From contig NZ_CATNLZ010000037.1 in assembly GCF_950101795.1 (NCBI RefSeq), forward strand, positions 62,001 through 126,000: a DNA stretch of 64,000 nucleotides, read 5' to 3'. Both the position numbers and the translations under genes were made by a program. Of the stretch, positions 35,334 to 44,858 are shown piece by piece. Numbering within the stretch: position 1 is the first letter of the stretch; each line of letters begins with the position of its first letter. Under the pieces are notes generated by a model. That model worked only from the letters and a program-made list of their open reading frames with translations. It had not been told where the DNA came from and searched no databases. This DNA comes from Nocardioides sp. T2.26MG-1 (GTDB taxonomy: Bacteria; Actinomycetota; Actinomycetes; Propionibacteriales; Nocardioidaceae).

Positions 35334-36701
35334 ATGGTCACAGCGGACGCCTGGACGGAGATGTCGGAGGAGCAGATCCTCGACGCCGCAGGCGCGTGCG
35401 CGCTGAGCCTGCAGCGTGCGGAGACCGACCTGCTCCGCTTGGCCTACCAGTGGGCGATTGCGCACCCCGGCATCGCGTTGGACCCCGCGGACGCGCACAA
35501 GCCCGGCCGGGAGCGCGCGAAGCACTGGGGCGGGGACGGGACACCGGACGTCAGTGAGTTCGCGGCGGCGGAGTTCGGCGCGCGGATCGGCCGATCACCT
35601 GCGGCGGCGGCGTCGTTGATCGGGGACGCGTTGGATCTGCAGCACCGGCTCCCGCAGCTGTGGGCCCGGGTCCAGGCCGGCGAGGTCCGCGCCTCCTACG
35701 CCCGGTTCGTGGCGACGAGGTCTCGCGAGCTGTCCCTGGAGCAGGCCGCCCACGTGGACGCCGGGGTGACCGAGTCCGCGGACGGACGGATTCCGTGGTC
35801 GCGGTTCGAGGTGCTGGTGGCGGCGAAGGTCGCCCAGGCCGCCCCCGACCTGGCGCGGGAGAAGGAGGAGCGGGCGGCGAAGGCGCGGTTCGCGAAGAAG
35901 ACTCACACCCGGGTGGACGACGCGCATGGCATGGGGTCGTTCCTGGTCCGCGCCGACATCGCGACCATCGAGGCCATCGACGACTACGTCACCACCCGCG
36001 CCCGCCGGCTCGCGGAGACCATGCCGGACGCCCCGCACCTGCAGACCGACGACGAGCGGCGGGTGCACGCGTTCTTGCTCCTCGTCTCCGGGAAGCCCGA
36101 CGAGACCGACCTGGCCGATCTGTTGCCGGGGGTGCAGCTGTTCGTGCACACCTACGCCGGCCCCGACCGCGAACCCGTCGTGCGGGTCGAGGGGCATGGC
36201 CCGCTCACCGAGACCTGGCTGCGAGAGGTGCTCGGGCCACGGGCGCGGTTCACGGTCCGGCCGGTGTTGGATCTTGCCGGGCAGGCGCCGGTGGATGCCT
36301 ACGAGATCCCGGATCGACATCGTCGGGCCGTGCATCTGATGACGCCGGCCGACACCTTCCCCTTCGCCTCCTGCACCTCCCGGTCGATGGAGATCGACCA
36401 CACCACCCCGCACGCACGCGGCGGGGTCAGCGGTGTCGGCAACTACGGCCCGATGTCCAGGCGACATCACCGGGTCAAGACCCATGCGCCTGGCTGGGAC
36501 GTCCGGCAGCCGTTCCCCGGGATCTACGTCTGGCGCGACCCTCACGGCGCGTTCTACCTCGTCGATCACACCGGCACCCGCCGGCTCCCCGGCACTGCCG
36601 GTCCCCGCGCCCGCCGACCGGTCGTCGTCGAGCTGTGGCACTCACCCATCGACATCGAGCTCGACTACCCACCCCCACCCGAACACCACCACGCCGCCTG
36701 A
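35334..36701 (+). CDS. HNH endonuclease of the DUF222/13E12 repeat family
   Basis: A 455-residue protein. DUF222 covers about residues 20-240 (SLQRAETDLLRLAYQW, GRSPAAAASLIGDALDL, LWARVQAGEVRASYARFV). The C-terminal HNH domain has MEIDHTTPHARGGVSGVGN and RRHHRVKTH. The zinc-binding Cys pairs found in many HNH domains are reduced to one Cys (FASCTSRS). Such genes are multicopy and mobile-like in Actinobacteria (REP13E12 of mycobacteria). ATG 35334 is chosen; TTG 35322 and GTG 35331 are in frame. The gene sits directly after the tandem repeats. DNA cleavage is likely but not shown. Confidence 0.85.
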   Translation: MVTADAWTEMSEEQILDAAGACALSLQRAETDLLRLAYQWAIAHPGIALDPADAHKPGRERAKHWGGDGTPDVSEFAAAEFGARIGRSPAAAASLIGDALDLQHRLPQLWARVQAGEVRASYARFVATRSRELSLEQAAHVDAGVTESADGRIPWSRFEVLVAAKVAQAAPDLAREKEERAAKARFAKKTHTRVDDAHGMGSFLVRADIATIEAIDDYVTTRARRLAETMPDAPHLQTDDERRVHAFLLLVSGKPDETDLADLLPGVQLFVHTYAGPDREPVVRVEGHGPLTETWLREVLGPRARFTVRPVLDLAGQAPVDAYEIPDRHRRAVHLMTPADTFPFASCTSRSMEIDHTTPHARGGVSGVGNYGPMSRRHHRVKTHAPGWDVRQPFPGIYVWRDPHGAFYLVDHTGTRRLPGTAGPRARRPVVVELWHSPIDIELDYPPPPEHHHAA

Positions 36702-36871
36702 TCCCACGGGGATCGGGGCCGCATCTCCGAAGGCAGCGTCGATGCTCGTGGTCGTGTCCTTGGCGGCGATAAGACGCTGGTGTCACGGCCCTGGATCGTG
36801 AGTCATTGCGGGTCTCTAATAGTCCTTGCAGTAATCGGACGGCCCGCCATCAGCTCTCGTGTCGGTGCGGC

Positions 36872-37153
36872 TCATCGTCGGCGTGGAGCTCCTCGTTCCC
36901 ACCAGTCGATCGGCGCGTCTCCGTCAATCAGCGAGGCGGTGAACTCGACGTCGGACTGGTTGCAGAACTTCCATAGCTCCTTCGCGGCTCGGGTGTACTG
37001 GAAGATGACCTCGTCGGTCTCAAAGGCGTCGAGCTCGCCGGCCCTGAAGCGGTCGGCAGACTTGGCGACGTGTTCGATGAGCTGGCCGAGCTGGGACTCG
37101 TGGTAGGCCGCGACCCTCTCGCGAGCAGCTTGGCGCGTCGACTGCTGGGGCAT
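36872..37153 (-). CDS. Small hypothetical protein
   Basis: A 93-residue, mainly helical, charged protein (QQSTRQAARERVAAYHESQL, ADRFRAGELDAFETDEVIF, YTRAAKELWKFC). The codon pattern and absence of simple-sequence bias support a real gene. ATG 37153 has no clear ribosome site. I recall similar short proteins in Actinobacteria but know no function. The 170 bp between it and the HNH gene hold nothing I can identify. Confidence 0.65.
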   Translation of the reverse strand: MPQQSTRQAARERVAAYHESQLGQLIEHVAKSADRFRAGELDAFETDEVIFQYTRAAKELWKFCNQSDVEFTASLIDGDAPIDWWERGAPRRR

Positions 37154-37268
37154 AAGGGCGACGTTACTTCCGTGTCACCCGCGATCGCAGGCGTCGACGG
37201 CAACTTTGCGACTAACCGGACAGCGGCATGTCCGTGCGTTCCCACGAAGGATCGTCGAGAATGCCGCG

Positions 37269-37838
37269 GTGAACGGGATCAGCGACCAGAGCACTCCTCC
37301 GGGACCGAACTTCCGCGGCGTGCTTGTCGTGTTGGCGGGCCTACCCGGCACAGGCAAGACCACGATTGGAAGGGCGCTTGCTGGTCGGCTGCGGGCTGCA
37401 TATCTGCGCGCCGATGCGATCGCTGCTCCGATGCTTCTCGAAGGTCTCACTGAGGACAGCGCCGAAGCCGGGCGTGTGGCGTACGGCATTGCCCGCGAGG
37501 TCGCGGCCGAGAACTTAGGCGTGGGCGTTCCTGTGGTGGTCGACGGGGTGCACGCGACGCACGAACGGAGAGCCTTGTGGCGCGGTGTCGCCGAGGCGAA
37601 CCAGGCCCACCTGGTTCAGTTGGAGATGACGCTGTCCGATCAGGAGGAGCACCGTCTCCGGGTTGAGTACCGTCAAGCCAACGGGTATGTGGGTCCCACT
37701 TGGGAGCAGATCCTGGAGATGGAGTACGACGATTGGAGCGACGCGGTCGACGGGCCCCGACTGCTCGTCGACACCTCCGTGGTCGACGTCACCCTTGCAC
37801 ACTGTCTCAGGTACGTGGCGAGTCCCCATCCGAGGTGA
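37269..37838 (+). CDS. P-loop kinase-like ATPase (AAA_33 type)
   Basis: A 189-residue P-loop protein: Walker A GLPGTGKT at about 24-31, a substrate-side DAI acidic segment (YLRADAIAAPML), VVVDGVHATHERRALWRGVA in the Walker B-like region, and a lid-like RVEYRQANGYVGPTWEQI. It resembles zeta-toxin/gluconate-kinase-like small-molecule kinases. GTG 37269 is chosen; the frame is open from TTG 37206. No antitoxin is adjacent, so toxin activity is not implied. GC content is lower than in the flanking housekeeping genes. Confidence 0.75.
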   Translation: MNGISDQSTPPGPNFRGVLVVLAGLPGTGKTTIGRALAGRLRAAYLRADAIAAPMLLEGLTEDSAEAGRVAYGIAREVAAENLGVGVPVVVDGVHATHERRALWRGVAEANQAHLVQLEMTLSDQEEHRLRVEYRQANGYVGPTWEQILEMEYDDWSDAVDGPRLLVDTSVVDVTLAHCLRYVASPHPR

Positions 37839-37972
37839 TGCGCACTCACCGGCAGTTCGCAACACTCACCGTCCTCGGCATGTCCGGACGTCCGGGGCGG
37901 ATCGCCGCTCCATCGGCTCAGGGCACTCAGACGTGGGAAACGTGCGCCCAAGAAGCGCATTGTTTGTCTAGC

Positions 37973-38557
37973 TCAGCCGTCGGAGTCGCTGTGGGCAGCT
38001 TGGCAGTCGTTGGTGATGCTCAACGTGATGAGTGACGTTGCGGTTCCAGCGTGACCGTCACCGTCGGTGTAGTGGATGGTGAGCGGCCCGCCGGTCCCCT
38101 CAGTGCCGCGGACGCCGATCGCGAACAGCAGGTAGCCGCCGGTGTCGGGGTCGGCGAGTTCGAGGGCGGCGCCGTCGGCGGGTTGAGAGCGCTGCCAGGC
38201 CCGGCCGGGACTGCCGGTGAGCTTCTCCGGGAGGCCCTCGACCAGGCCCAGGGCTGAGAACCGGTCTTGAGGCTGACGCTGGAACACCTGGATCGAGTCA
38301 GCCTTCACGTCCCCGGTGGTTGGCCAGTCGACCTTCTCGATGGTGACCGGCGCCGGTCCGCGGTTCCCGAACGCGTCGAACCCTTCGGTGAACGTGGTCC
38401 AACGCTTCGACGGGGCACACAGCTGGTGTTTGTCACCAACCGGGTAGAGCGCGTCGGACGCCTGGGGGTCGGCCCCTTGGGAATCGTCGCAGGCAGCCGT
38501 GCTGCAGGCGAGGGCCACGGCGGCCGTGATGGCCGCCGCGACCCGACCAAGTCCCAC
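37973..38557 (-). CDS. Putative lipoprotein of unknown function
   Basis: A 194-residue protein with a lipoprotein signal peptide: RVAAAITAAVALACSTAAC, with lipobox Cys at about 23, then DDSQGADPQASD. The mature part contains KHQLCAPSKRW, GNRGPAPVTIEKVDWP and LTIHYTDGDGHAGTATSLITLSI, suggesting a beta-rich fold and one disulfide. GTG 38557 starts 7 bp after the stop of the secreted-protein gene upstream, so the two form an operon. No family recognised. Confidence 0.7.
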   Translation of the reverse strand: MGLGRVAAAITAAVALACSTAACDDSQGADPQASDALYPVGDKHQLCAPSKRWTTFTEGFDAFGNRGPAPVTIEKVDWPTTGDVKADSIQVFQRQPQDRFSALGLVEGLPEKLTGSPGRAWQRSQPADGAALELADPDTGGYLLFAIGVRGTEGTGGPLTIHYTDGDGHAGTATSLITLSITNDCQAAHSDSDG

Positions 38558-38564
38558 GGGCTTG

Positions 38565-39854
38565 TTAGCTCGGGAGCCGGGCCACGAGCGCACCCGGCTT
38601 GTGCAAGTCGCCGAAGACGCCACAGAGTCGACCTCTCTTGTGGAACAGCACGTAGTTGGTTGCGGTGGTGCTGAAGCCGGTCCGGGAGGACAGGGACACC
38701 GATCCGAGGATGCCCTTCATCGTGCCGGACAGGTTGACGCCGTTGGTCCAGGTGACCGCCGTGCTCTTCTCGGTCGTGTCGTCGCCGCCGGGCAGGTAGG
38801 GCGCGCAGTTCTTCGGCTTGGTGGCCGGGACCTTGATGCCGCTGGCGTCATCCTGGCCCTTCGCCCAGTGGGTGCGCCTGACCCAGTGGCCGATGTAGTA
38901 CCACTTCCCGGTCGCGTAGTCGTACTCCTCGGCCTTGAAGCGTCCGTACTTGAAGAACGAGTAGAAGAACTTCCCAGCCTTCCCGTTCACCTTCGGGAAC
39001 CCCACGGAGCCGGTTGACGAGCTTGTGTTGGTCTCGCTGTGCTTGTACTCGCCGTTGTCGCCAGCCAGGGTGAACGCGGCCTCCAGCGCGCTCGTTGCAC
39101 CCTTGCTGTAGACCCATCGCTGCATCGTCCCCGGGTTGGTGCTCCACCACTGGCCCACCAAGACCGGGCGCTTCCCGAAGTCGTTCACCATCGTCCAACG
39201 GACACCGCCGCCACCGCGCGCCAGGACCGGGTCGTCAACGAACGCCGATGCGGGCGAGGTCGTGGCCCGTGCCGGCACAAGCCGTGCGTCAGCGGTCGAG
39301 CTCCCCGCGGATGCTGCCGGGGTGGGCGAGCTGGTGGTCTCGGAGCCGGTGAAGGTCTCGAACACGTTCTTGCGGGCGGCAGCCGAGGAGCCGGACGCGT
39401 CGTCGAGAGGGGAGACGGTCGGGTCGCCGGCCGCCGACTTCCCGAGCGAGACGTGGATGAGGCGCAGCTCGAGCTGGTCGGGTCGGTGGATGAACGCCCG
39501 GATGTCCATGACATCGCCTGTCGCAGACGATGCCCAGGTGGTGGACGCCGGGATCTGGAAGCAGCCGTTGTCGTCGGTCGTGGCGGTGCCGAGGCGGGTC
39601 GCGCTCGCCGACTGGCCAACCTTCATTCTTGACACGTCCGGGTCGACGTACAGCTCGATCGCCGCCCCGGAGAGCGGATTCGAACCGTTGCCGACGAACC
39701 CGGACACGGCGGACGCGTCCCGCGCGCACGCCGCGGCCGCTGCCGTCGCGCTCGATGGCAGCGCAGCCGTCGCGGCCAACGAGAGCGTGAGAAGGGTGGC
39801 CGCGCCCGCAGCCGTGTACCGGTGGGCGCGCCGAACTCTGCGGTGAAGAAGCAT
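38565..39854 (-). CDS. Secreted protein of unknown function with beta-rich C-terminus
   Basis: A 429-residue secreted protein with signal peptide (about 1-40, ATLLTLSLAATAALPSSATA). Residues about 48-140 look like a carboxypeptidase-regulatory/transthyretin-type domain (VSGFVGNGSNPLSGAAIELYV, TATTDDNGCFQIP). A Ser/Thr/Ala linker follows, then a C-terminal part of alternating polar/hydrophobic Ser-Thr-rich strands (ETNTSSSTGSVGFPKVNGK, VNLSGTMKGILGSVSLSSRT). Such C-termini recur in uncharacterised actinobacterial secreted proteins. ATG 39854 has GGGGGA upstream. It is co-transcribed with the lipoprotein gene. A surface or pore-type role is only a guess. Confidence 0.75.
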   Translation of the reverse strand: MLLHRRVRRAHRYTAAGAATLLTLSLAATAALPSSATAAAAACARDASAVSGFVGNGSNPLSGAAIELYVDPDVSRMKVGQSASATRLGTATTDDNGCFQIPASTTWASSATGDVMDIRAFIHRPDQLELRLIHVSLGKSAAGDPTVSPLDDASGSSAAARKNVFETFTGSETTSSPTPAASAGSSTADARLVPARATTSPASAFVDDPVLARGGGGVRWTMVNDFGKRPVLVGQWWSTNPGTMQRWVYSKGATSALEAAFTLAGDNGEYKHSETNTSSSTGSVGFPKVNGKAGKFFYSFFKYGRFKAEEYDYATGKWYYIGHWVRRTHWAKGQDDASGIKVPATKPKNCAPYLPGGDDTTEKSTAVTWTNGVNLSGTMKGILGSVSLSSRTGFSTTATNYVLFHKRGRLCGVFGDLHKPGALVARLPS

Positions 39855-40018
39855 GGTGAATCCCCCGAGATCTGAAAGCCGGCCGCCGCAGGTGACCGGA
39901 CCTGTTGATGCGCACGACCTTCCCGCCGAGGGCTCTATCTAAACCTGGTCTTCACCTTGGCGGGATCGACCGGCAGGCCCCGGCGTCTTGACGCAGCAGC
40001 ACCTTCAAGGCTGCGCGC

Positions 40019-40662
40019 TCACCCGCGGCGGGGCCCCTCCGCCGCTCCTGGGTACTTGAGAGCGAGGAGTTCGTCCCTGGTGACCGGGTGGCCAAGAACC
40101 GGTGAGGTGATAGGGAAGGCGATCGTGGGCTGAATGACCTCAGGCGCTGGTGGAACCGCGACCCCGGTGTACTTCTCAACGAGAGTCATGGCTGCGGCCA
40201 GTGGCTCATCGGTGTCAGGACCGCGCTCCCAGAGGTGTCGAAGTGCCGCAGGCAGTTCTCCGGCGGCATCCGGGTCCCAGAGATCAACGGTTGAGACGAT
40301 CTCGCCTCGGCGAGCGCACGAAAACATCAACAGGCCGTTGACGTTCCAAGAGACCGATGCCGCCTTGCTGGGCTTCGACAGTCGTGAAAGGACTTCGGGT
40401 CGCACGCCTTGCCATCCGTTGTCCTCAACCAGCACAACGGTGTCCTTGGGCAGTCCAGCGCTGGGACCTGCCGTCGATACCCAAGCGACCCCGTCGGCGA
40501 GCTGTGCCTTGGCGACGGGCGTTGCCTGGTGCGGACCGGCGCCCATGGCGATCAGCGCGCTCTCTGTTCCGATGCCACACGCGACCGTCAAACACCCGGT
40601 ATCGAGTACGCGGTCGTGTCATCCTCCAGCCACCGGTAAGCGGCAGTGGACGGGTTCGCCAT
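40019..40662 (-). pseudogene. DUF6461-like gene split by a frameshift
   Basis: ATG 40662, with GGAGG upstream, opens a frame reading MANPSTAAYRWLEDDTTAYS and stops at 40588. The next frame, open from TTG 40591, continues CLTVACGIGTESALIAMGAG and runs 190 residues to 40019. DUF6461 proteins normally begin with a Y-x-WLEDD-type segment followed directly by YC[LV]T-V-x-G, so the two pieces read as one protein interrupted by a -1 shift near 40588-40600. The TTG and TGA overlap as TTGA, so coupled translation of two pieces is also formally possible. Either a decayed gene or a sequencing error. Confidence 0.6.
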
Positions 40663-40889
40663 GCGCGGAACCTCCATCACGAGCTGTGCTCGCTCATCGG
40701 CAGATCCGTGCGTCCGACGCGGCGGGATGCCCCAGGACGCCCGCCAATCGAAGGTGGTGGGCGAGTAGAGGCCCGACTGCTGCACCCTAGGTGCGATCTG
40801 GCGCCGAAGGTGACGCGGGCCGCCGAGGCACAGGTGTCCCACAGGGAGACCCCACGTCCGGCACAGGCCGGACCACGAGAGTCCTGCCC

Positions 40890-42055
40890 GTGTGGAATCC
40901 GCTGCGCGGCCGGCGCCGCTCCTGGCTCGTCGTCCCCCTCGCCCTCGTCGTGGCCGGGGGAGGTGGCGCCTGGCTGATGACCCGGGACTCGTCGGCGGCG
41001 ACCGAGCCGACGACGTACACGGTCACCGCCACGACCATGAAGGACACGGTGACCGCCTCGGGGACCATCGAGCCCCGGCACAGCGCGGACCTCGACTTCG
41101 AGGTCTCGGGGACGGTCACGGACGTGTACGTCGAGGAGGGCGACCGGGTGACCAAGGGGCAGGCGCTGGCCCGGGTCGACGACGACGCCCTGGTCGCCAA
41201 CCGGACCGCGGCCGCGGCCAGCCTGGCGGCGGCGTACTCCCAGCTCGACGACGACGAGGACGCCGACGCCTCCGACACCCAGCTCGCCGCCGACCAGGCC
41301 GCGATCGTGGCCGCCCGGGCGTCACTGGTGGAGGCCAAGCAGGCGGTGGCCGACGCGACCCTGCGGGCCACGATCGCCGGCACCGTGGTCTCCCTCGACC
41401 TGGCGGTCGGCGACGTGGTCGGCGGGTCCTCGGGCACCGACCCGACCGCGGACGCCAGCACGAGCACCAGCGCCGTCACACTCGTCTCGACCGGCCACTA
41501 CGTCGTGGACGCGACCGTCGCCAGCAGCGACGTGGAGCGGCTGAAGAAGGGGCTCCAGGCCGAGATCACGCCGACCGGGGTGACCGAGACCGTCTACGGC
41601 ACGGTGTCGTCGGTCGGGCTGGTCGCCGAGACGAGCAGCAGCGGGGCCGCGGTCTTCCCGGTGACGATCGAGGTCACCGGCAAGCGCACGGACCTGTACG
41701 CCGGCACCTCCGCCGACGCCTCGATCGTGGTCGAGCAGCACGCCGACGTCCTCACGGTGCCCAGCCGCGCGCTGGAGACCGACGAGGACGGCGGCACCTA
41801 CGTCACGAGGATCGTCGACGGCGACGAGGTGAGGACCCCGGTCGAGGTCGGGACGGCGTACGGCATGTCCACCGAGATCACCTCCGGCCTCGAGGAGGGG
41901 AACGTGGTCGAGATCCCGTCGTTCGTCCCGGGTGGCAGCAGCGGCGGCGACGACGGCGGCTCGCTGGAGGAGCGGTTCGGCGAGGGCGGCCTGCCCGACA
42001 TGAGCCAGCTGCCCGGCGGTCAGCAGGGCGGCCCCATCGTGATCGGCCCCGGCCA

Positions 42056-42059
<4 letters not shown>
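40890..42059 (+). CDS. Membrane-fusion (HlyD/MacA-like) adaptor of ABC efflux system
   Basis: A 389-residue membrane-anchored adaptor. A basic N-terminus (RGRRRSWLVVPLALVVAGGGGAWLM) gives one helix. The lipoyl-like half-motifs are DFEVSGTVTDVYVEEGDRVTKGQALARVD and ATLRATIAGTVVSLDLAVGDVVGG, separated by a helical hairpin. Beta-barrel and proximal domains follow, then a Gly/Ser-rich tail. GTG 40890 is chosen. Its stop overlaps the ABC ATPase start (GTGA). In a Gram-positive cell the adaptor would act between permease and cell wall. Confidence 0.88.
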
Positions 42060-42744
<685 letters not shown>

Positions 42745-42748
<4 letters not shown>

Positions 42749-43971
42749 GCTGGCTGGAGACGTTCCGCGCCGGCGTGGAGGCGGTGCGCGCGCACCGGCT
42801 GCGCTCGGCGCTCACGATGCTCGGCATCGTCATCGGGATCTCCTCGGTGATCCTCACCGTCGGGCTCGGCCAGGGCGCCCAGAACCAGGTCAAGGACCAG
42901 ATCAGCGCGCTCGGCAGCAACCTGCTGATCGTCTCGCCGGGGAGCAGCACCGACTCCTCGGGCCTGCGCGGCGGGTTCGGCTCGGCCTCGACCCTCACGC
43001 TCCAGGACGCGGCCGCGATCGGCGACGACAGCGTCGTGCCGGACGCGGCGGCGGTCGCGCCGACCACCTCCGGCTCCGTCTCGCTCACCGCGGGGGAGAC
43101 CAACTGGACCACCTCGGTGGCCGGGACGACGACCTCCTGGCTCGGCGTGCGCGCCCGCGAGCTGTCATCGGGCCGGTTCTTCACCGACGCGGAGGTCGAG
43201 CAGACCGCGAACGTCGTCGTGCTGGGTCCGGACACGGCGAGCGAGCTGTTCTCCTTCGGCAGCCCGGTCGGCCAGACGGTCATCGTCGACGGGACCGAGC
43301 TGACCGTGATCGGCGTGCTCGCCTCGACCGGCTCGTCCTCGAGCGGCAGCAGCGAGGACGACGTCGCCGTGATGCCGATCGGCACCGCCAAGCTGGTCAC
43401 CGGCGCGAGCGGGTCGTCGGTCTCGACGATCTACGTCGAGGCGGCGTCCGCCGAGACCCTGGGTGCGGCGTACCAGGAGGTGCAGGCGCTGCTGCTCAAC
43501 CTCCACGGAGTGGCCGAGAGCGACGCGGACTTCAGCATCGCCACCCAGGACTCGCTCGTCGAGACCGCGAACTCCACCAACCGGACGCTCACCGTGCTGC
43601 TCGGCGGGATCGCCGCGATCTCGCTGCTCGTCGGCGGCATCGGCGTCATGAACATCATGCTGGTCTCGGTCACCGAGCGGGTCCGCGAGATCGGGCTCCG
43701 CAAGGCCCTCGGCGCCACCCCTCGGGTGATCCGCCGCCAGTTCCTCGTCGAGGCCTCCGTGCTCGGCCTGGCCGGCGGGGTGCTCGGGGTCGGCCTCGGC
43801 GTGCTCGGCGCGCAGGTGCTGCCCGGCCTCATCGACCAGCCCGTCGCGGTCTCGGTCGTCGCCACCCTCGGCGCGATCGGCACCGCTCTCGCCCTCGGCA
43901 TCGGCTTCGGTGTCTACCCCGCGAGCCGGGCCGCCCGGCTCACCCCGATCGACGCCCTGCGCAGCGAATGA
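42745..43971 (+). CDS. ABC transporter permease, MacB type
   Basis: A 408-residue permease: first helix near 20-45 (LRSALTMLGIVIGISSVILTV), a large extracytoplasmic MacB_PCD domain (about 50-270) and the FtsX core with three C-terminal helices (GGIAAISLLVGGIGVMNIMLVSV, ERVREIGLRKALGATPRVIRRQF, PASRAARLTPIDALRSE). It works as a homodimer that couples ATP hydrolysis to movement of the outer domain. GTGA overlaps the ATPase gene and ATGA the lipoprotein gene. Confidence 0.95.
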
Positions 43972-44858
43972 CGTCCCGAAAGGTCACCACCATGAACCCC
44001 GCCATCCACCGGGTCCGCACCTCCCTCCTCGTGACCGCCTCGGCGGTGCTGCTGGCCGCCTCGCTCACCGCCTGTGGCGGAGACGACGCGACCGCCACCG
44101 ACGACTCCGGTGCCACGACCGACCAGCAGGGTGCCGCGCCGAGTGCCGACCAGGCCGGGCCCGGGACGCTGCCCGGCGCCTCCGGCGAGGTCGCGGCGAT
44201 CAGCGGGAGGACCATGCAGGTGCAGAGCGACACCTCCGGCCAGGTCGCGGTCTCCTGGACCGCGAAGACGGCCTTCACCCAGCAGGTGAGGGCCACGCTG
44301 GCGGACGTCACGGTCGGCTCGTGCGTGATGGTCGAGTCCGACACGGGAGCCGACACGGGAGCAGAGGACGGCGAGCCGGTCGCGGCCACCGCGGTGCGGA
44401 TCACCGAGGCCACCGACGACGGGTGCGGCGCCGGGTTCGGCGGCGGCCCCCGGATGGGGTCGGGCGGGCCCTCCGACATGCCGTCGGACATGCCATCCGA
44501 CATACCGTCGGACATGCCGTCGGACATGCCCAGCGACATGCCGTCGGACATGCAGGCACGGATGGGGGGCACCGCGGGCGAGGTGGTGGCGGTGTCGGCC
44601 GACGGGTTCACCGTGTCCTCGACGCTCCCGGGGGAGGACGACGCGACGTCGGTCGAGGTGACGGTGGCCGAGGCCACGACCTACAGCCGGATGGCCGACG
44701 CCGACGCCACTGCGCTCGAGGTCGGCCGCTGCGTGAGCGCCACCGGCGACACCGACTCGACCGGAGCGGTCACCGCCGACCGGGTCAGCGTCACCGACCC
44801 CGTCGACGGCGAGTGCGGGATCCGGGTCCTCTCGGTGCGTCCGGGGGAGGACCAGTGA
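43968..44858 (+). CDS. Lipoprotein with tandem SDMP repeats in efflux operon
   Basis: A 296-residue putative lipoprotein. The signal ends LLAASLTACGGDD with the lipid Cys at about 36. Two similar beta-domains of DUF5666 appearance (SGEVAAISGRTMQVQSD... and AGEVVAVSADGFTVSSTLPG...) flank a run of seven PSDM/PSDI units. ATG 43968 overlaps the permease stop; ATG 43992 is an alternative. The gene overlaps the downstream adaptor gene by GTGA. It may be an extracytoplasmic partner of the transporter; the repeats are expansion-prone. Confidence 0.78.
   Translation: MTSRKVTTMNPAIHRVRTSLLVTASAVLLAASLTACGGDDATATDDSGATTDQQGAAPSADQAGPGTLPGASGEVAAISGRTMQVQSDTSGQVAVSWTAKTAFTQQVRATLADVTVGSCVMVESDTGADTGAEDGEPVAATAVRITEATDDGCGAGFGGGPRMGSGGPSDMPSDMPSDIPSDMPSDMPSDMPSDMQARMGGTAGEVVAVSADGFTVSSTLPGEDDATSVEVTVAEATTYSRMADADATALEVGRCVSATGDTDSTGAVTADRVSVTDPVDGECGIRVLSVRPGEDQ
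44472..44553 (+). repeat. 12-bp tandem repeats coding for SDMP units
   Basis: About seven copies of a 12-bp unit close to GACATGCCGTCG lie inside the lipoprotein gene. Some units vary in the third codon position (CCATCC, ATACCG, CCCAGC), so the array has drifted and is not a recent expansion only. Confidence 0.85.

Noticed and set aside
37269..37838. P-loop kinase as a zeta-type toxin
   Set aside because: No epsilon-like antitoxin lies upstream, and the fold is shared by many small-molecule kinases.
40663..40842. Minus-strand frame start at 40842 as an N-terminal extension of the DUF6461 gene
   Set aside because: The extra 60 residues are not family-like, and ATG 40662 has a proper ribosome site.
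36702..40889. Accessory block as a prophage or integrative element
   Set aside because: No integrase, recombinase, capsid gene, tRNA target or direct att-like repeat is visible; only lower GC and unusual genes.
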